DNA from: Rostratula benghalensis
Lineage: Eukaryota; Chordata; Aves; Charadriiformes; Rostratulidae
Assembly (NCBI GenBank): GCA_013399305.1
Contig: VXAI01000273.1
Location: 694,404-758,403 of the forward strand
Length of the DNA: 64,000 nucleotides
Direction: 5' to 3'
The stretch's first letter is position 1; each line of letters starts with the position of its first letter. The notes under the pieces were generated by a model. It searched no databases. It saw only the letters and a list, made by a program, of their open reading frames with translations, and was not told the DNA's origin. Positions 14,055-27,067 of this stretch are shown here, in pieces. A program made the translations under genes and the position numbers.

Positions 14055-14424
14055 GAGGTTGTTCAGCCTGGAGAAGAGAAGGCTCCAGAGAGACCTTATA
14101 GCAGCCTTCCAGTAGGAGCCTACAGAAGAGCTGCAGAAGGACTCTTTGTCAGGTAGTGTAGTGACAGGATAAGGGGTAATGGCTTTAAATTCAAAGAGGG
14201 GAAATGTAGATTAAATACCAGAAAGAAATTCTTTACTGGGTGGTGAAGCACTGGAACAGGTCGCCCAGAGAATTTGTGGAGGCTCCATCCCTGGAAATGT
14301 TTAAGGCCAGGCTGGATGGGGCTTTGAGCAACCTGCTCTAGTGGGAGGTGTCCCTGCCCATGGCAGGGGAGGTGGAACTTGATGATCTTTAAGGTCCCTC
14401 CCAACTCTAACCGTTCTATGATTA
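14055..14424 (+). mobile_element. CR1 LINE 3' end fragment, sense orientation
   Basis: The plus strand starts with gaggttgttcagcctggaga, passes through tggaacaggtcgcccagaga, aggctggatggggctttgag and agtgggaggtgtccctgccc, and ends at ccaactctaaccgttctatg plus attatta. This is a well-preserved CR1 tail in sense orientation, ending in the family's terminal octamer-like repeat. It is 5'-truncated. The 133-codon open frame on the opposite strand (14120-14521) is a shadow of this element. Confidence 0.95.
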
Positions 14425-15320
14425 TTACTGTGCTCAAACACTGCAAAAGGCATTGTTGATAGCTTTGCCAACACTTTTGGTTTTTTATTGGCAAAGTTAG
14501 CAAATGGCTAAGCATCACCAAACCTCAAGCACTGAGACATGCTGAACACTTATTAGACATTTTGGAATTAAAATATAATTAAAAAACCCCAAACAATGTA
14601 ACACCATGAAAGTTTTAGGCAAAGGAATATTTTGAAAGAAAAAAAAAGATAGTCTATAGCAAGAAAGGCAGTTACTCACAAACATTGCATTATTTTTTCA
14701 TACAATTCAACTTCTGAAGAATGCAACTTCACCAGAAAATACTGATTTTATTTTCCCTCCTACCATATTACATGGTATTTGGACATTTTAAAATCAAACT
14801 GTCAAAAATTAAGAGGTATAGAACTTCTAAAAATCATGCTTAATCCAACCCAAGTTTCCTAAGAAGGCCTATTTTACAGAGCTTTTGTAAACAAAGCCAT
14901 TGAATCTATGAAAACAGAAATGATTTTAAGACTGCTTCAGCTGCACCTCTTGAACTGTGTTTAAACTAAGTAGTTGAGTACTGGATTCCTGGTTCTGTGC
15001 TGCCCTCCTCCCAGAAGGCTAATCCTGTCTCCTTTGACCTGTCCCCTTGCCCCATTATTCGGCGGTGTCTGTGCGGAACGACCCCCCCGTGCCCTGGCAA
15101 TCATCTCTGAGTGTTTACAAGAGGGCAAAACCCCTTCAATTCTCTTCTTGAGGAGACAGGGATAGGCAATGGTTTCTTAAGGCATTTCATTACATTCTTC
15201 ATTAGACAAGGAAGTAGTTCCATGGTTTTAAAATCAAACAATGTATTTCTATATATCTTTCACTTCCTCTCCCAATATCTCCCATATAGCCTCTCTCCTG
15301 AATAATAAATCTGTCATTAC

Positions 15321-15401
15321 ACAAAAAAAAGGAGGGAAAAAAAAAGGCAAAACAAAACAACCAAAAAAAAAAAACCACCACCAAAAAAACCACCAAACAC
15401 C
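15321..15401. repeat. A-rich low-complexity tract
   Basis: Long A runs are interspersed with short caa, cca and gga words. It may be an old poly(A) tail of a retroposed sequence, but no body of an element is recognised beside it. Confidence 0.8.
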
Positions 15402-18400
15402 ATAGTGTATGAAGGACAGATTCCTGAATTCACTTCACACAATAAAGACAAATTCCTCCAGAAAAACTGACCAACTGACCAGAAGTTGGCTTTTGTCAGG
15501 TTTATGCAACATAGTAAATAAATTCTTTTATGCCAGCTACCAGCAAAGGTTGTGATTTAACTTATGGACACAGACTCCAGAAGACAAAAGTAAGCAACAG
15601 CAGCAAATTGAGGTAGTCTTCAGGAGAATAAGCTAGTGAATAACTTTACCACAAGCATGAAACTGTTCCTTCAAGCCTAGATTTCTGAGAGCTCTCTTTA
15701 CTCCACTTCGGATGTTAGTCTCACCCCAAATTATTCCTGATTTAATCTGATGAAAACGTAAATGGGGCACAGGACAGGCAGCAATCAAGCAATTCTCTCT
15801 GTATTCCATTCACTGAATTTTATAGGTGTTGCAGTTCGAAAACATCTAAAAAAAACCCAATCAACTCTGTTTCTACATGCAACTAATGTGCATGTGACTT
15901 GTGTGATGTAGCCTACTGAGTTTAAGGAGCTGTGTACTCCATACATATGAGGGGCGAATGCAATATTACATACAGCCATCCAGCATGCAATCTATAAACA
16001 ATGCTACAGATATTTCACTAAATGTGAAATTCTTTTTCACGTTTTCTTTATCTGTAAAGGGAAAGCCAGTTCATATAAAAGGGATTTTCACCAGCAGGAA
16101 AAAGCTGCATCATTAGAACCATCTTGGTTGGAATGAGAGAAGACTAATGGGATGTAATCCTGGCTTTTAAATGTCACCCCACAAGAACACAATGAACCTG
16201 CTGTCCTGAACAAGCCTCAACACAATCTTGTGTGCTTTACATAGATGTGCTTAAGTTTAGCACAAAATTAAGAGCACTTTGTTTCCCAGAAATTGAGGCA
16301 TATGATATGAAGAAAGCTGTTTATCTGATCATTCAGACATTATATCACAGGTAAATATGTATTTTAAGCCTTCCATATCCCCTCAAAACAGCCACTAATC
16401 AGTTTTCACTTTTGAAAGCCTTATGAAACATGAGTGCTACTTACAGAATCATACAGCATCGACAGCAAGCTAGGAAAATCATTATTGGTGCAAGGAATTC
16501 CAGTCACAAAAATATTGGGGTTTGTGGCATTGTTTTAAAGCAAAAGTCTGCCATTTCATTTTTCAAAGTCAACACTGCCATTAAAATAAAAAACAAGTAC
16601 AATTGACAAGTTTCTCTCAACCACAAACATTATAAACACAAAGCATTGAATGCATCTTCTTTTGTAACATCTACTATACTCTGAGTATCTGTACTTAGGG
16701 TCAACTTTCAAGACCCAGTCCAAGTTCCCAGAGTCTGACTTTTTTTCTTTTTTTCTTCAAATGTGAAGCAGATCAGGCTCTCAACTCTTTCTTTTATACT
16801 AGTGAAACTGAAATGGTTAACTGGAATGGCAACCTAAAATTTCACTTACCTCTGTAGACTTGTACCAGGTTATACCTGTACAGAATTTCATGTCACTTTT
16901 CATTTTTTCTTTAACACTCAAGAGCTTTCAGATTCCAAACTGACCTTTATCTTTATACTAATAGCTTTTCTTATCAGCAGCAAAATCACTACGTCTTCAA
17001 CACAGCTGATTTGTCACTGTGGTTGGAATAATCTTTTACCCTAACATTTGGTGCTGACTATTAATAAATTAGGAACTAACAGGAAAATAATTACCCTTTC
17101 ACCTAGGAAAACACTGTTGGCTACCACAGAACGCTGCCTCGCTGACACAGTGTTTTACCCTGTATAATTGATGCAAATGTGTAACAGAATACTGTTATGT
17201 TCTCTGCACGAGCTGCCACTTTCACACACATAGTATTTGTCTCCATACTCTGGCAGATGCAGTAGTCTGCTGCAAGGTGGTGGTGGTGGTGAGGTGTTGT
17301 TTATTAGAAACAACTCTACTTTTGAAGTCAAGCTATTTCCTTATTCTAGCAAGGTAAACTTTTTCAAAAGGCTACGGATACTTGTGGTATATAACACTAT
17401 CTTACCTTTCATTTCCAGATAAATTTGAACCTTCCAACAAAAGCCAAAAAATATTTGCATCCAGCTTGTCATGTGTACAACTGAAAACTGGCAAATCTTT
17501 CTTATCTGTTAGCAGCAAATGCATCATAAATTGCAGTGCCTAGAAAAATTCAGTATTTCACCTTACATAAGCATATAATTCATAAAATACTGCAGATGAA
17601 GGCGCAGAGATCTCTCTTCTCCACTACCAATAAATTAACCTCCAACTTTGTTTTATACATCTGCCAGCACAGTGGTGAACTGAGGTGTTGCAGGCGCCAT
17701 TGTGATGGACTAAGGAAATGCTAAGGTCTGTTGCTTTACCTCATCAATCTGGAACCCGAATGGAGCTTTCCCTGAAGGTTGCCTCCAAACACATTCCTGA
17801 GGAGCACTGACTGGTGACCAGAGCGGCTGGCTGGAAAAAAAACAAGTTGCACAGTCTCCACCAAGACATGCTAGCTCTTAAGAAAGTCTTCTCACCAGTA
17901 ATGAGTAAGAGGCTGACCTGTTCCTGCAGCAGATAAAATACTGAAAGCAAGGCTTGAGATACCTTTTTTTTTTTTAAATAAACATTGTAGTATTTTTATG
18001 TGTAAGTTTTCCCTCGCCCTTAAATTAGCATATATTTCCCCCCTCCCCTAATGTATTTTTATTACACTAATCAAAGAATCAGAGTATACATAGGCTAATG
18101 CAACCATCAAAGCTGCTTGCTGTCTTTCTCAATATATGCAGTAGAAAATGCCATGAAAGGGTATTCCTTCCACAGCTTTTAAGGCACCAGAGCTAGCTAG
18201 CAGACACGGATTTTATTCTCAGCCTGTTCAGTGACCCTAGGGAATGCCCTGTTGCTTCACTTTCCTTTTCCACAGCCTAGAAAAGGCAACACTTGCTTTT
18301 CTGTAGAATATATGATTTCTAGTAAGAAAAGACAGACATTAAAGACAAAATGATTTAGCTGAGTTCTATCTACAACAGAGGCTAATAACAACAAACATTA

Positions 18401-19849
18401 TTTACAAAGGATAAATTAAACTATATAAACTGTCACTGAACTATTGAATTGGCATTTTCTCTCTCCCAAATGCACTCCAGATTAAGTATATATTCACAAT
18501 GGCTCTTAAGTCTGCAAACTATTTATAATTCTCCTAAACATTGAAATAATGTATTTACATCAGGATTAATCATCACTATAATTTAATTAGCATTTGACAA
18601 GAATTGATTTGGCGGAACTTTTTCCCTTTAAAAATAGGAAACAGCCATAAACTAGCAGAATGGCCATAAACTAAACACACTGTTTTTTCTCTCCATCTGC
18701 TTCTGGTAAGATGCATTCTTCAACTGCTAATTCAGTCAAGATCTCAGATTCATTTATCCAGTTAATTAGAGTCAGATGTTGACAACATCAAGATTATAAA
18801 TCAAATCTGGGTATGCAAGCAAAAAGAAAGCTGCTCTAACACCAATGTACATGTTTTGATTTCTTACAGACCTACATATGAAAGAAGAGGATAAACTAGT
18901 AGCAGAATAACAATTATGTCCCACAAAAGACATGCCTAAAACATACATACTAAAGTTTGTAAACACTTGGACCCAAAAGCCAGGTCTAGAGCCTCACACT
19001 AACTATAAGCTGCAGAGGAAATTGAAGTTGGGTCTCCTACTTTCAGGCTCCAGCTAGGAGGATTGATATAAGGAATTGTTTTCCATCTCTTTCAGCTGTG
19101 TTTCAAAAGACAGTGCTATTGAGCCTGTATGTTGGGGAGAGCCTGGTTAGCCAACAACTCAGCAGGAGCTCCCAGTGCATAGCTGTCAGATTCTCCACCT
19201 TGGATCCAAGTCAGTCCAAAATGCCCCTGACAAGTGAAGAGGGGGGCAGTATGGGGCGTGCAGAAACATGCAATTCTAATATCTGCAGGACTCAAAAATC
19301 AAATGGAATATGCAGTCTAGACATAACTGGAATAAAGCAACATGTGCTGGGATTTTCAAGATCAGTTTTGTTCTTGAGAACCCATCCATTTACACATTTT
19401 TCAAGGGCAATAAGATGTGTATGATGCCATCTAATCTCCTTTTTGTGCATTCTTTTCTTCCTATTTACTCTAAGGGATCACATATGTGTCACCAACAAAG
19501 AAAGCCAATCTTGAGTAATGCTTAGAAATTACAGAAGTAGAATATTCTATTACTGTAGCTGTTTCTACTTGGTATGTTTATGCTTGGATGGGCCAAGAAC
19601 TCTGAACAAATTGAAAATATGCCACAATACTAGGAAAACCTTAAAACTAGAGGAAAAAGTGTTGTAGTATATAATTTTCTCCCTACAGCACCAAAAAGCA
19701 GATAAATAACCCTTAATTCTAAAGCACAGAACATATTATTTTAAAGCATAAAGAATAGGAACCCCAAGGGTCCATTTAATGAAACCATATAACAATGTTG
19801 AGTATCAGTTCTAAAATGATCTATATGCATAAAGCATCCACATTTTTTA

Positions 19850-19985
19850 AGGATATATAGACTCCTGGGTCACCCAGTCCAGCCTCAAACTACTAAAGTG
19901 TTTTCCCATATCTTTGATAATATTCCATAAGTAAAACTGTAGTCCTCCTCACTCTGTTTTAGAAATAGTTATACTCAAATTAACT
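19850..19985 (-). mobile_element. Possible degenerate CR1-like fragment
   Basis: The words gactcctgggtcacccagtc and cagcctcaaactac resemble the 'allow-through-cacc-tagtccagc' part of a reversed CR1 tail. The rest is too diverged to follow. It may be chance similarity. Confidence 0.25.
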
Positions 19986-20942
19986 GACAAACTACATTCC
20001 ACAGGCAAACAAATAAATAAAAGTGATTTTTCAGGAGTTTTTTCAGGTAGCAAGGGGCTTTTTTCAGTTATTTCTGAACTTGACAAAAACTCCTCTACTC
20101 CTGAAAATCTGTGCTAAGCAACGGCCTTCCTTAAACTGAGTTCTCAATGTATCCTTTCTCAAGGTCTTTGCCACATTTCAAGTCATACAGTGTGACCTCA
20201 GCAATATTAATTTACCATAGCGTCAGTGATATCCCTTTTACTAACAGCCCTTTATCAGAAGCACAGGAACTGAAGCACCAGTTCTGGGACTGAGCATCAA
20301 CATGTTTGTCTTCTGAATGTCAAAGCCAGAAGTTTTAGATACTCATTGAGCTACAGAGCAATATAATTTACAAGATCAGGAAGGTTACAGCAAAGAGTTA
20401 TAAGACCTCCTTTTTAACTACATATGGGTAACTCAAAGAGATTTTATTGGATACCTGAAAAGAAGTAATAAGCTTATTCAGAGTTAACACGCTTTGAAAC
20501 AGCCAAAGAAGCAAAAAGCAGAAAATTACAGTTTCTTTCCAAGTGCCCCAATTCCACACTGATACCACATGGGACTCTTGTCCTATCTTTCTCTGAATTC
20601 CTGTTGACAGAAATTCACTGCCTTTGCGTAAAGAAACTTTAACTACCTCAGTCAGAATCATCTTGGCAGTAATGATGAAAAACTCACTATTCATTCTGGC
20701 AGGTACCACAGCAATCTGTTATTCAGGAGCAGGACTTGAACAGCTCAAGCAGGAGAATGATATGAGCAGCCAAGGTGAGGAACACAGCCACAAACTGTCC
20801 AAGCAGGCATGATTGCCCTGGGAGGTGGCCACACTGGGTCCAGCAGAGGAAGACAACCAAAGAACCAGTCTGCCCAAAGACAAAAAAAATAAAAATGCAG
20901 TGGACTACAAATCTTACCTTTTCTGTAAGCTCACGCGTCCAC

Positions 20943-20990
20943 AGAGTCATAGAATCATTTAAGTTGGAATAGACCCTGAAGATCATCAAA
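20943..20990 (-). mobile_element. Very short CR1 LINE terminus
   Basis: The plus strand reads agagtcatagaatcatttaa followed by gttggaatagaccctgaaga and tcatcaaa. This is the extreme 3' end of a CR1 element in reverse. Only about 48 bases remain, consistent with strong 5' truncation. Confidence 0.8.
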
Positions 20991-23900
20991 TAAAAATACT
21001 AGGAAAAAGCGAATATAAGCACACATATCTACATGAACCAGTATTCCTCTCCTGGAAAATTTGTCCCAGAGGACTGTAGATGGTAGATGTCCTCCCACTT
21101 TATGAGCTAGTAGGGATGTCCTGAAGTCTCAGATGTGATACAGCTTATGAACAGATTACACATAAATAATTGCAATTCTAAATTGAGGCCTGTCATTACC
21201 TCAGTCTCCAAGGCAATATGTTACAAAACAATAAAACAGACAGCCCACACCAGTCCCTGGCACATTGCTTAATTTCACTCCATTGGTGTTTCGCACAGAG
21301 GTGAAATAAAGCCTTACACTTAACTCGTGTTTCCAAAACCTTATTGTTTCCAGGCTTTGGTAGGAAACAGATGCCTCTAGCTCTTGTTTTCAGTTACAAA
21401 AGCAAAGAGTCGCAAATGATTTATCTTCAGCCAGCTTATCCTTCATGTTAAAACACAGTGGATGTTTCCACCAGTGACCTCAAGTACTGGGGGGTTTTTT
21501 GGTGGTTTTGCTGCAACACGTGCAATCTACAAGTATCCTTTGGAAGAATTTGGTCTGCCCAGGATTCTACCAGTGGTTTTCCCAGAGCTGGACTCTCACT
21601 TCTGTAAGATACACGATGCAAACAGCTTTGTTTTGACCTCACTACATATATAGCCATATGTACATATGTAGCCATAGCCAATTGTACCCCAAAGGGAAAA
21701 AATGTTTTCATATAAACACTGCTCAAAAATACACATTATCAATCTGGACATGATTTTTGAACCTTTCAGATATACATACTTCACTTTTTATAAAAGTATC
21801 TATATATAAAATAGTTCTATAAGTTCACTTCAAAATCCTCACTCTCCTTAAACTATATCTTATCCTCCATAGTATTTGACAATTCGCTCAGACTTCAAGA
21901 TTTATCTCTTCTTTATATAACCTACATCTCAGTTTTTACAAAAGTACCAACCAACCTAAGCTACAGAACAACATTCATTCCAAGCCAGCAAGTGATCTCA
22001 TTTCATATGCACGTTCTGTGTCCAAGTCCAAGTCCCTAAAAGGCGAGTATACAATGCAATTTCCTGAAAAAGAAAACCTCAGCAATTAGTCAGGCTGACA
22101 AGAAACTCAGATTAGACTTGGCCAAAGGTTCATGAAGACCTAGCCAAATTGGCTATTTCTGATTTCTAATGACACCTAAAATCATGTTTGAGCTACTCCA
22201 CTTTTACAGATCATAATCCCAATGAAGCAAACGTATGTTTCTTTTCCAGACGGATTTCGTCCCCCAATACCAAGAAACACTAAGGCAACAACTGATCTGC
22301 AACAAACTAGTTCTTATTGAGGTGTTAAGTATTACATATAAAATTATATTCTTAAACAGATGTTCAGCAATGTCACAAGATAAACAAAAGCACCCCATGG
22401 TAATCATAATTCTTATGAAAATCACAAAGAAAAAACTTCATGCTCAAAACATAACAATACTGTTTCAAAAATAATGATACTTCATGAAAACCAAAATACA
22501 CTCTCCATACAAAAGAGGTCAGCTTAATACATGACTTCCATAAATTACAATTCTCTACAGGAAATAAACCTAAAAACCATGGAAAGAGGTGCACAGAAGA
22601 CTCAGCAATATAAAGTTAGTGCTTAAAAATACATAGAGGAAATCCATATATAAATATGTTCCACCACAAAAGTAAATAAACTAAACTGGACTTTTAATGA
22701 ATGTGAAAATGATCTAGTTACTGCTATTATGTTGCTGATTTTAGCCTAATGGAGATGAGTCAAAAATATCTAGAGCCCCACTGGAATGAAGCTGAATTCA
22801 TAATTCACTATATTTTGGTTTTACACCCATCTTTGTTAACTTAGAATACAATAAGGATTTGATTAACAGAATCCTTTCATATTATCAGATAATTTCACTG
22901 ACCAAGCACAAAGCATACCGAATCATCTACAAAACACTGACAGAACCTGATTTAAGGTTTAGTTTGTAAAACTCCTATTACTACATGCTACTTTTTTAGG
23001 GGTGGGAAATTGACTTAATTATGATTTTGCACATATTTACTCTTTATACTTATTATTGCACCCTATTCTTTTGTGCTCTTACACTTTGCTTTTTCTTTTT
23101 AAATGAAATTAAATGGTTCTAACTTGTACTGTCCAGTAAAAGGAAGAAGAGAAATCTATTTTCTGGAATTATAGAATGTAGTGTTTCCATAGTTTGAGAC
23201 TCTTGCAGGGATCCGAGACAGACGATGCACGATAACATCAAATTCTGCTGACTTAAATTAATAAACTTGCTTATTTTTTTCCTTACATTTTGGTTGCTTT
23301 TCCAAGTGAACACAAGAGGGCACAGCTCTTGTTCAGTTTCAGACTGTACTTGTATTCAGCATATGCCAAGTTAAAATCACTTCTTCCTACATGCAAAGCA
23401 TATCCTCGTGGAAAGCTCATATGCCAAAATTAGGCAAGAATAGCAGACCAGAATTCTTACATACATTACATCATATAGTTTCAGCTACTATATGAAAACT
23501 AAAACACTGCAAGTGAAATAACATGAGATTACCATGTGGTAAATATAAACAAGGACCTGAAAAAGAAATGTGTGCAAGTTAAAATAGCTATTTCAGGAAA
23601 CCTGCCACTGAGTCAACCAACATCTGAAGATCCTGACTATAAAGCATCCTGGAAAAGGAAATACAGAATGACTCAGGAGAAGGATCAGCCTGATAACAGG
23701 AGGGGAACTGAAAAGATAATATAGGATTCTTCCCTGCATTACTCCTTAGCAGCTGAGCTTATCAGTCTATTTTTAGCACAACGGTTAAAAAAGACTGAGG
23801 TTTGAAGACTTACTCTGCAACAGTAGATCAGGTATTTCAATTAATTATAGTGTTTTGAGCTCCAACATAACCCAAAGCAATTTTCAGAATTTATAAAATT

Positions 23901-26900
23901 TATTTTTTTTATATATATATATAAATGAATAAGGCAATAGTCAATAACAGAAAACCAAACCAAAACCAACTGTGTAGCGCGGGTAAACAATACACATATT
24001 CAAAAGCTACATGCAAGTCCCAAGAAGGTAACTAAAAGTCAGAGGCTGGTGAGAAATACCATGTAGAGCTGACTGTTAACACTGCTGCATCCACTCACAG
24101 CTCAAGCACCTTCTGCAAACTTTTTCTCCCAATCTAGAAGCAGAGAGGTAAAAAGCACCAAGAATTTGGCCCTGTCCTCATCCCCCTGCATTAAAACCCT
24201 GCAGACAAAAGCCCCACCTTCAGCTGTGCAGCACCTCTCTAAAACAGTGAAACACCTCGTTCCTAAAAGCGACACTCTCAGCAGGCAGGCTGTATCATCT
24301 TATAGAGTTTGCCAGCACATCTCTCACCACATCAGTTGTATTATTTACAGTATTGTGTCTGCCTTCAGAAGAACCAAGCCCATGAATTCAACTGCCCAAA
24401 GAGGAATGGTGGTCTTACAACACATGGTAACACTGTCAGTAAGAGCAAGCAGCTTCTGCTTTTTGCATGTACTGACAATTCACATAAGCAACAAACTGCT
24501 GTCGTCTTGTTAAAAGCACCTGTCTTTATGGGGAAGGTAGAGCCCAGGGAAATCTGCTGTGAGGCCTGTATGAGAAAGATGCAGTCTGAAAAGCAGCTCA
24601 CAAGAAACACACAAATTAAAATAGAGGTTGACATCAACTCTAGAGTGGAAATCTCTAAAAAGGACTACAGCACACAGGCGTGATTACAGCATAGATTCAA
24701 TACAAATTCCATAGCTTCTAGGATACAGCACAAATCCTAAAACAGCTTTGGCTATAAGATTTAACTTTTTTTTTTTAATTGTTGATCTTAACGTGCTGTT
24801 TTTTCCCCCAAATAAATACTTTGGTTTTGCTATTAAAATTTTAAAAAGCATGAATTGGGCCAGAAAGACACTCCTATCATGACACTACTGCCAATGAGAT
24901 GCCAGACAACATGGTTCAGTTCATGACAGGACTTAAACATAGCAATGCTCAGCATCAAGATGCTTGGCTGTAGGTGCTCAGGCTTGTCTGAAACTCCACC
25001 ATCCTCCTAGGTGAGGCTCTTCCTCACACCCCCAAAAGCCCATCCTGTATTTCAGATGCTTATGTCCTCTTGCTGGATATAGATGACTGGCTCATTTTAA
25101 TTTGAACACAAGCCCAGTGAAAACAACACTCTGTATCTAGCAGTAATCAGCATCCAAGAAGCAGGAAACCTGACAGCACAACCTCCTTGTTGAAAAAAGT
25201 TCAAAGTACCTTCCAGCTTCCATAAAACTGCCCTGACCACTAGGCTGCAGGCAGTAGCAGAGCTAACGCATCTGCCACCTCTCCCGTGATGGCACACCAC
25301 TGAACATGGGTTCTGATCACCAAAACCCCATAATTAGGTTCCTGCCTTATGCACATCTTCTACCCATCCTTCTTTTATAGCAGGAGAAAGCAGGAGTAAC
25401 TACAGTGAACAAAAGGGTGAAAAGAAAACAAAGTTTTTTAAACGAAGCATGTATGAAAGAAAGCATCCACGCAGTTCACGGTATGAATGTCCCCAGTCAT
25501 TTTCTATCAGCACAAATACAGCCTCAGCTGGAAAGTCCATAACTTTACAAAACAACGGCTAGCATTCAACTATGGAATGATGCTGAAAATTACTACTGCT
25601 CTGTACTTCACAGAGGACTTTAAGGCAAATTTTCTTTATAGTGTATCAGACTATTGTACTAGCAAGCCACACTTCAGTTTACATTGTAGCTCATGGGATC
25701 CAAAAAAACAGTATGCTTTGCCGTGACTGAGGTAAGTTACACTAAGCAAATAACTATTGGTAGCAAAAAATGACATTTTCCTCCTCTTTTCTTTGTATTA
25801 TTTATATTAGCAAGTGCACTATGTCTGTTTGTCCTCACTCTAAATCCTGCTCAGGTGAAAATTATGAAAAGCCATTGTAGTATGTCCAGTATTGAGTACA
25901 AAAAGACAGCAAGTTCAGGAAAAGAGATCGGACTATAGAGAGAAAGGAATAAGCACATCATTACAACAGAAGACTAGACTGCTTCTTCGTATTAAGTTCT
26001 CATCAATGATGTATGATTTTAAGCAAAATTATCTTCAGGATCAAAACCAATTTAAAAAAAAATTAGATCTCAACAAAACATGGGGCACATCTTACTATTT
26101 GGTTTTGCCCACTTCAGCAGTATAATACACATTTGTCATAAAAGCAGAATTTTTTATTATTATTATTCTTTCCATAAACAACCATTTTATAAGAAGTAAC
26201 AGGCTTTAAAAGAAAGAAAAGATCACATCAGTCTACATTAGTTTCTGGTTCCATTTTCTGAAATGTTATATGTTACCGTGGACATGTTTGTTTTTATCTG
26301 TCAGTGTGGTTTATTGTTAGGGAAGTGTAGTATCAGCTGTCTTTTCCCTGCCATCAAAGCTACTTCGTTAAAGTTAATAGTGTTTGACTTCCAGAGGATC
26401 TTTTACCGAGGTAACACAAAAAATGTTCTGCTCATCATTATTTTTCCAGCAGTAAAGACACCAAATGGATGCAGTATCCCCTTTACCTTAAAAAAAAAAA
26501 AAATCCATTGTATTAACCTGCTGAAAGCATTTAAGGATTCTATTCATCATTTACTAAATTACTTCAGCTGTGAGCAACCAAAATATTAACAGCATATCAT
26601 CAGATGTCAGACCACACTGAACTAGTGAGTATCTGCCCTGGTTTGCAGGGGACAGCTGTACAGAGGTTCCTACACACCTGTGTTCATCTGCTCTGCCTTC
26701 TGTCTGCCATCTACCCCTTAACCCTTGGAACTACTTGTGTCAACCAACTGAAACATTAGCAACACCCTGCCTTCAGCCCAGGTGAACACATTATTGTCAC
26801 CTTAACTAAAGTATGTTTAGAGAATATCAAACTGATTTCATTAAGTACCAATTTCTGGTTGGTTTTAACTAGAAGTTGAAAAGTGTTTGATAAGCTTTAT

Positions 26901-26930
26901 AACTTTAAGAGCTTTTTCTACACTTCTAAA
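20991..26930. other. Intergenic, no gene seen
   Basis: AT-rich unique sequence with a TA microsatellite at 23903-23927 and a (TTA)n run near 26150-26165. Overlapping frames at 24166-24683 (115 and 124 codons) have no recognisable domain. Confidence 0.6.
23903..23927. repeat. Short T run and (TA)n microsatellite
   Basis: A run of T is followed by about eight TA units. Confidence 0.8.
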
Positions 26931-27067
26931 ATTCCTGGAAGTGTTCAAGGCCAGGCTTAATGGGGCTTTTGAACAACCTGGTCTAGTGGGAGGTGTCCCT
27001 GCCAATGGCAGGAAGGTTGGAACTCAATCTTTAAGGTCCCTTCCAACTCTAACCATTCAATGATTCT
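26931..27067 (+). mobile_element. CR1 LINE 3' terminus, sense orientation
   Basis: The stretch begins attcctggaagtgttcaagg, continues ccaggcttaatggggctttt and tctagtgggaggtgtccctg, and ends tccaactctaaccattcaat plus gattct. It is the same CR1 tail type as the copy at 14.1 kb, shorter and with small differences. Confidence 0.93.

Larger units (their letters stand above)
14425..20942. other. Intergenic, no gene seen
   Basis: AT-rich unique sequence. It holds the A-rich tract at 15321-15401, a small GC-richer patch at about 14990-15110, a (GGT)5 run at 17276-17291 and a doubtful CR1 trace at 19850-19985. No exon is supported. Confidence 0.6.

Noticed and set aside
14120..14521. 133-codon minus frame over the 14.1 kb CR1 copy
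   Set aside because: It is antisense to a CR1 3' tail, which is non-coding, and is explained by the repeat.
24166..24683. Overlapping 115- and 124-codon plus frames
   Set aside because: No recognisable domain or splice signals, and they overlap in different frames.
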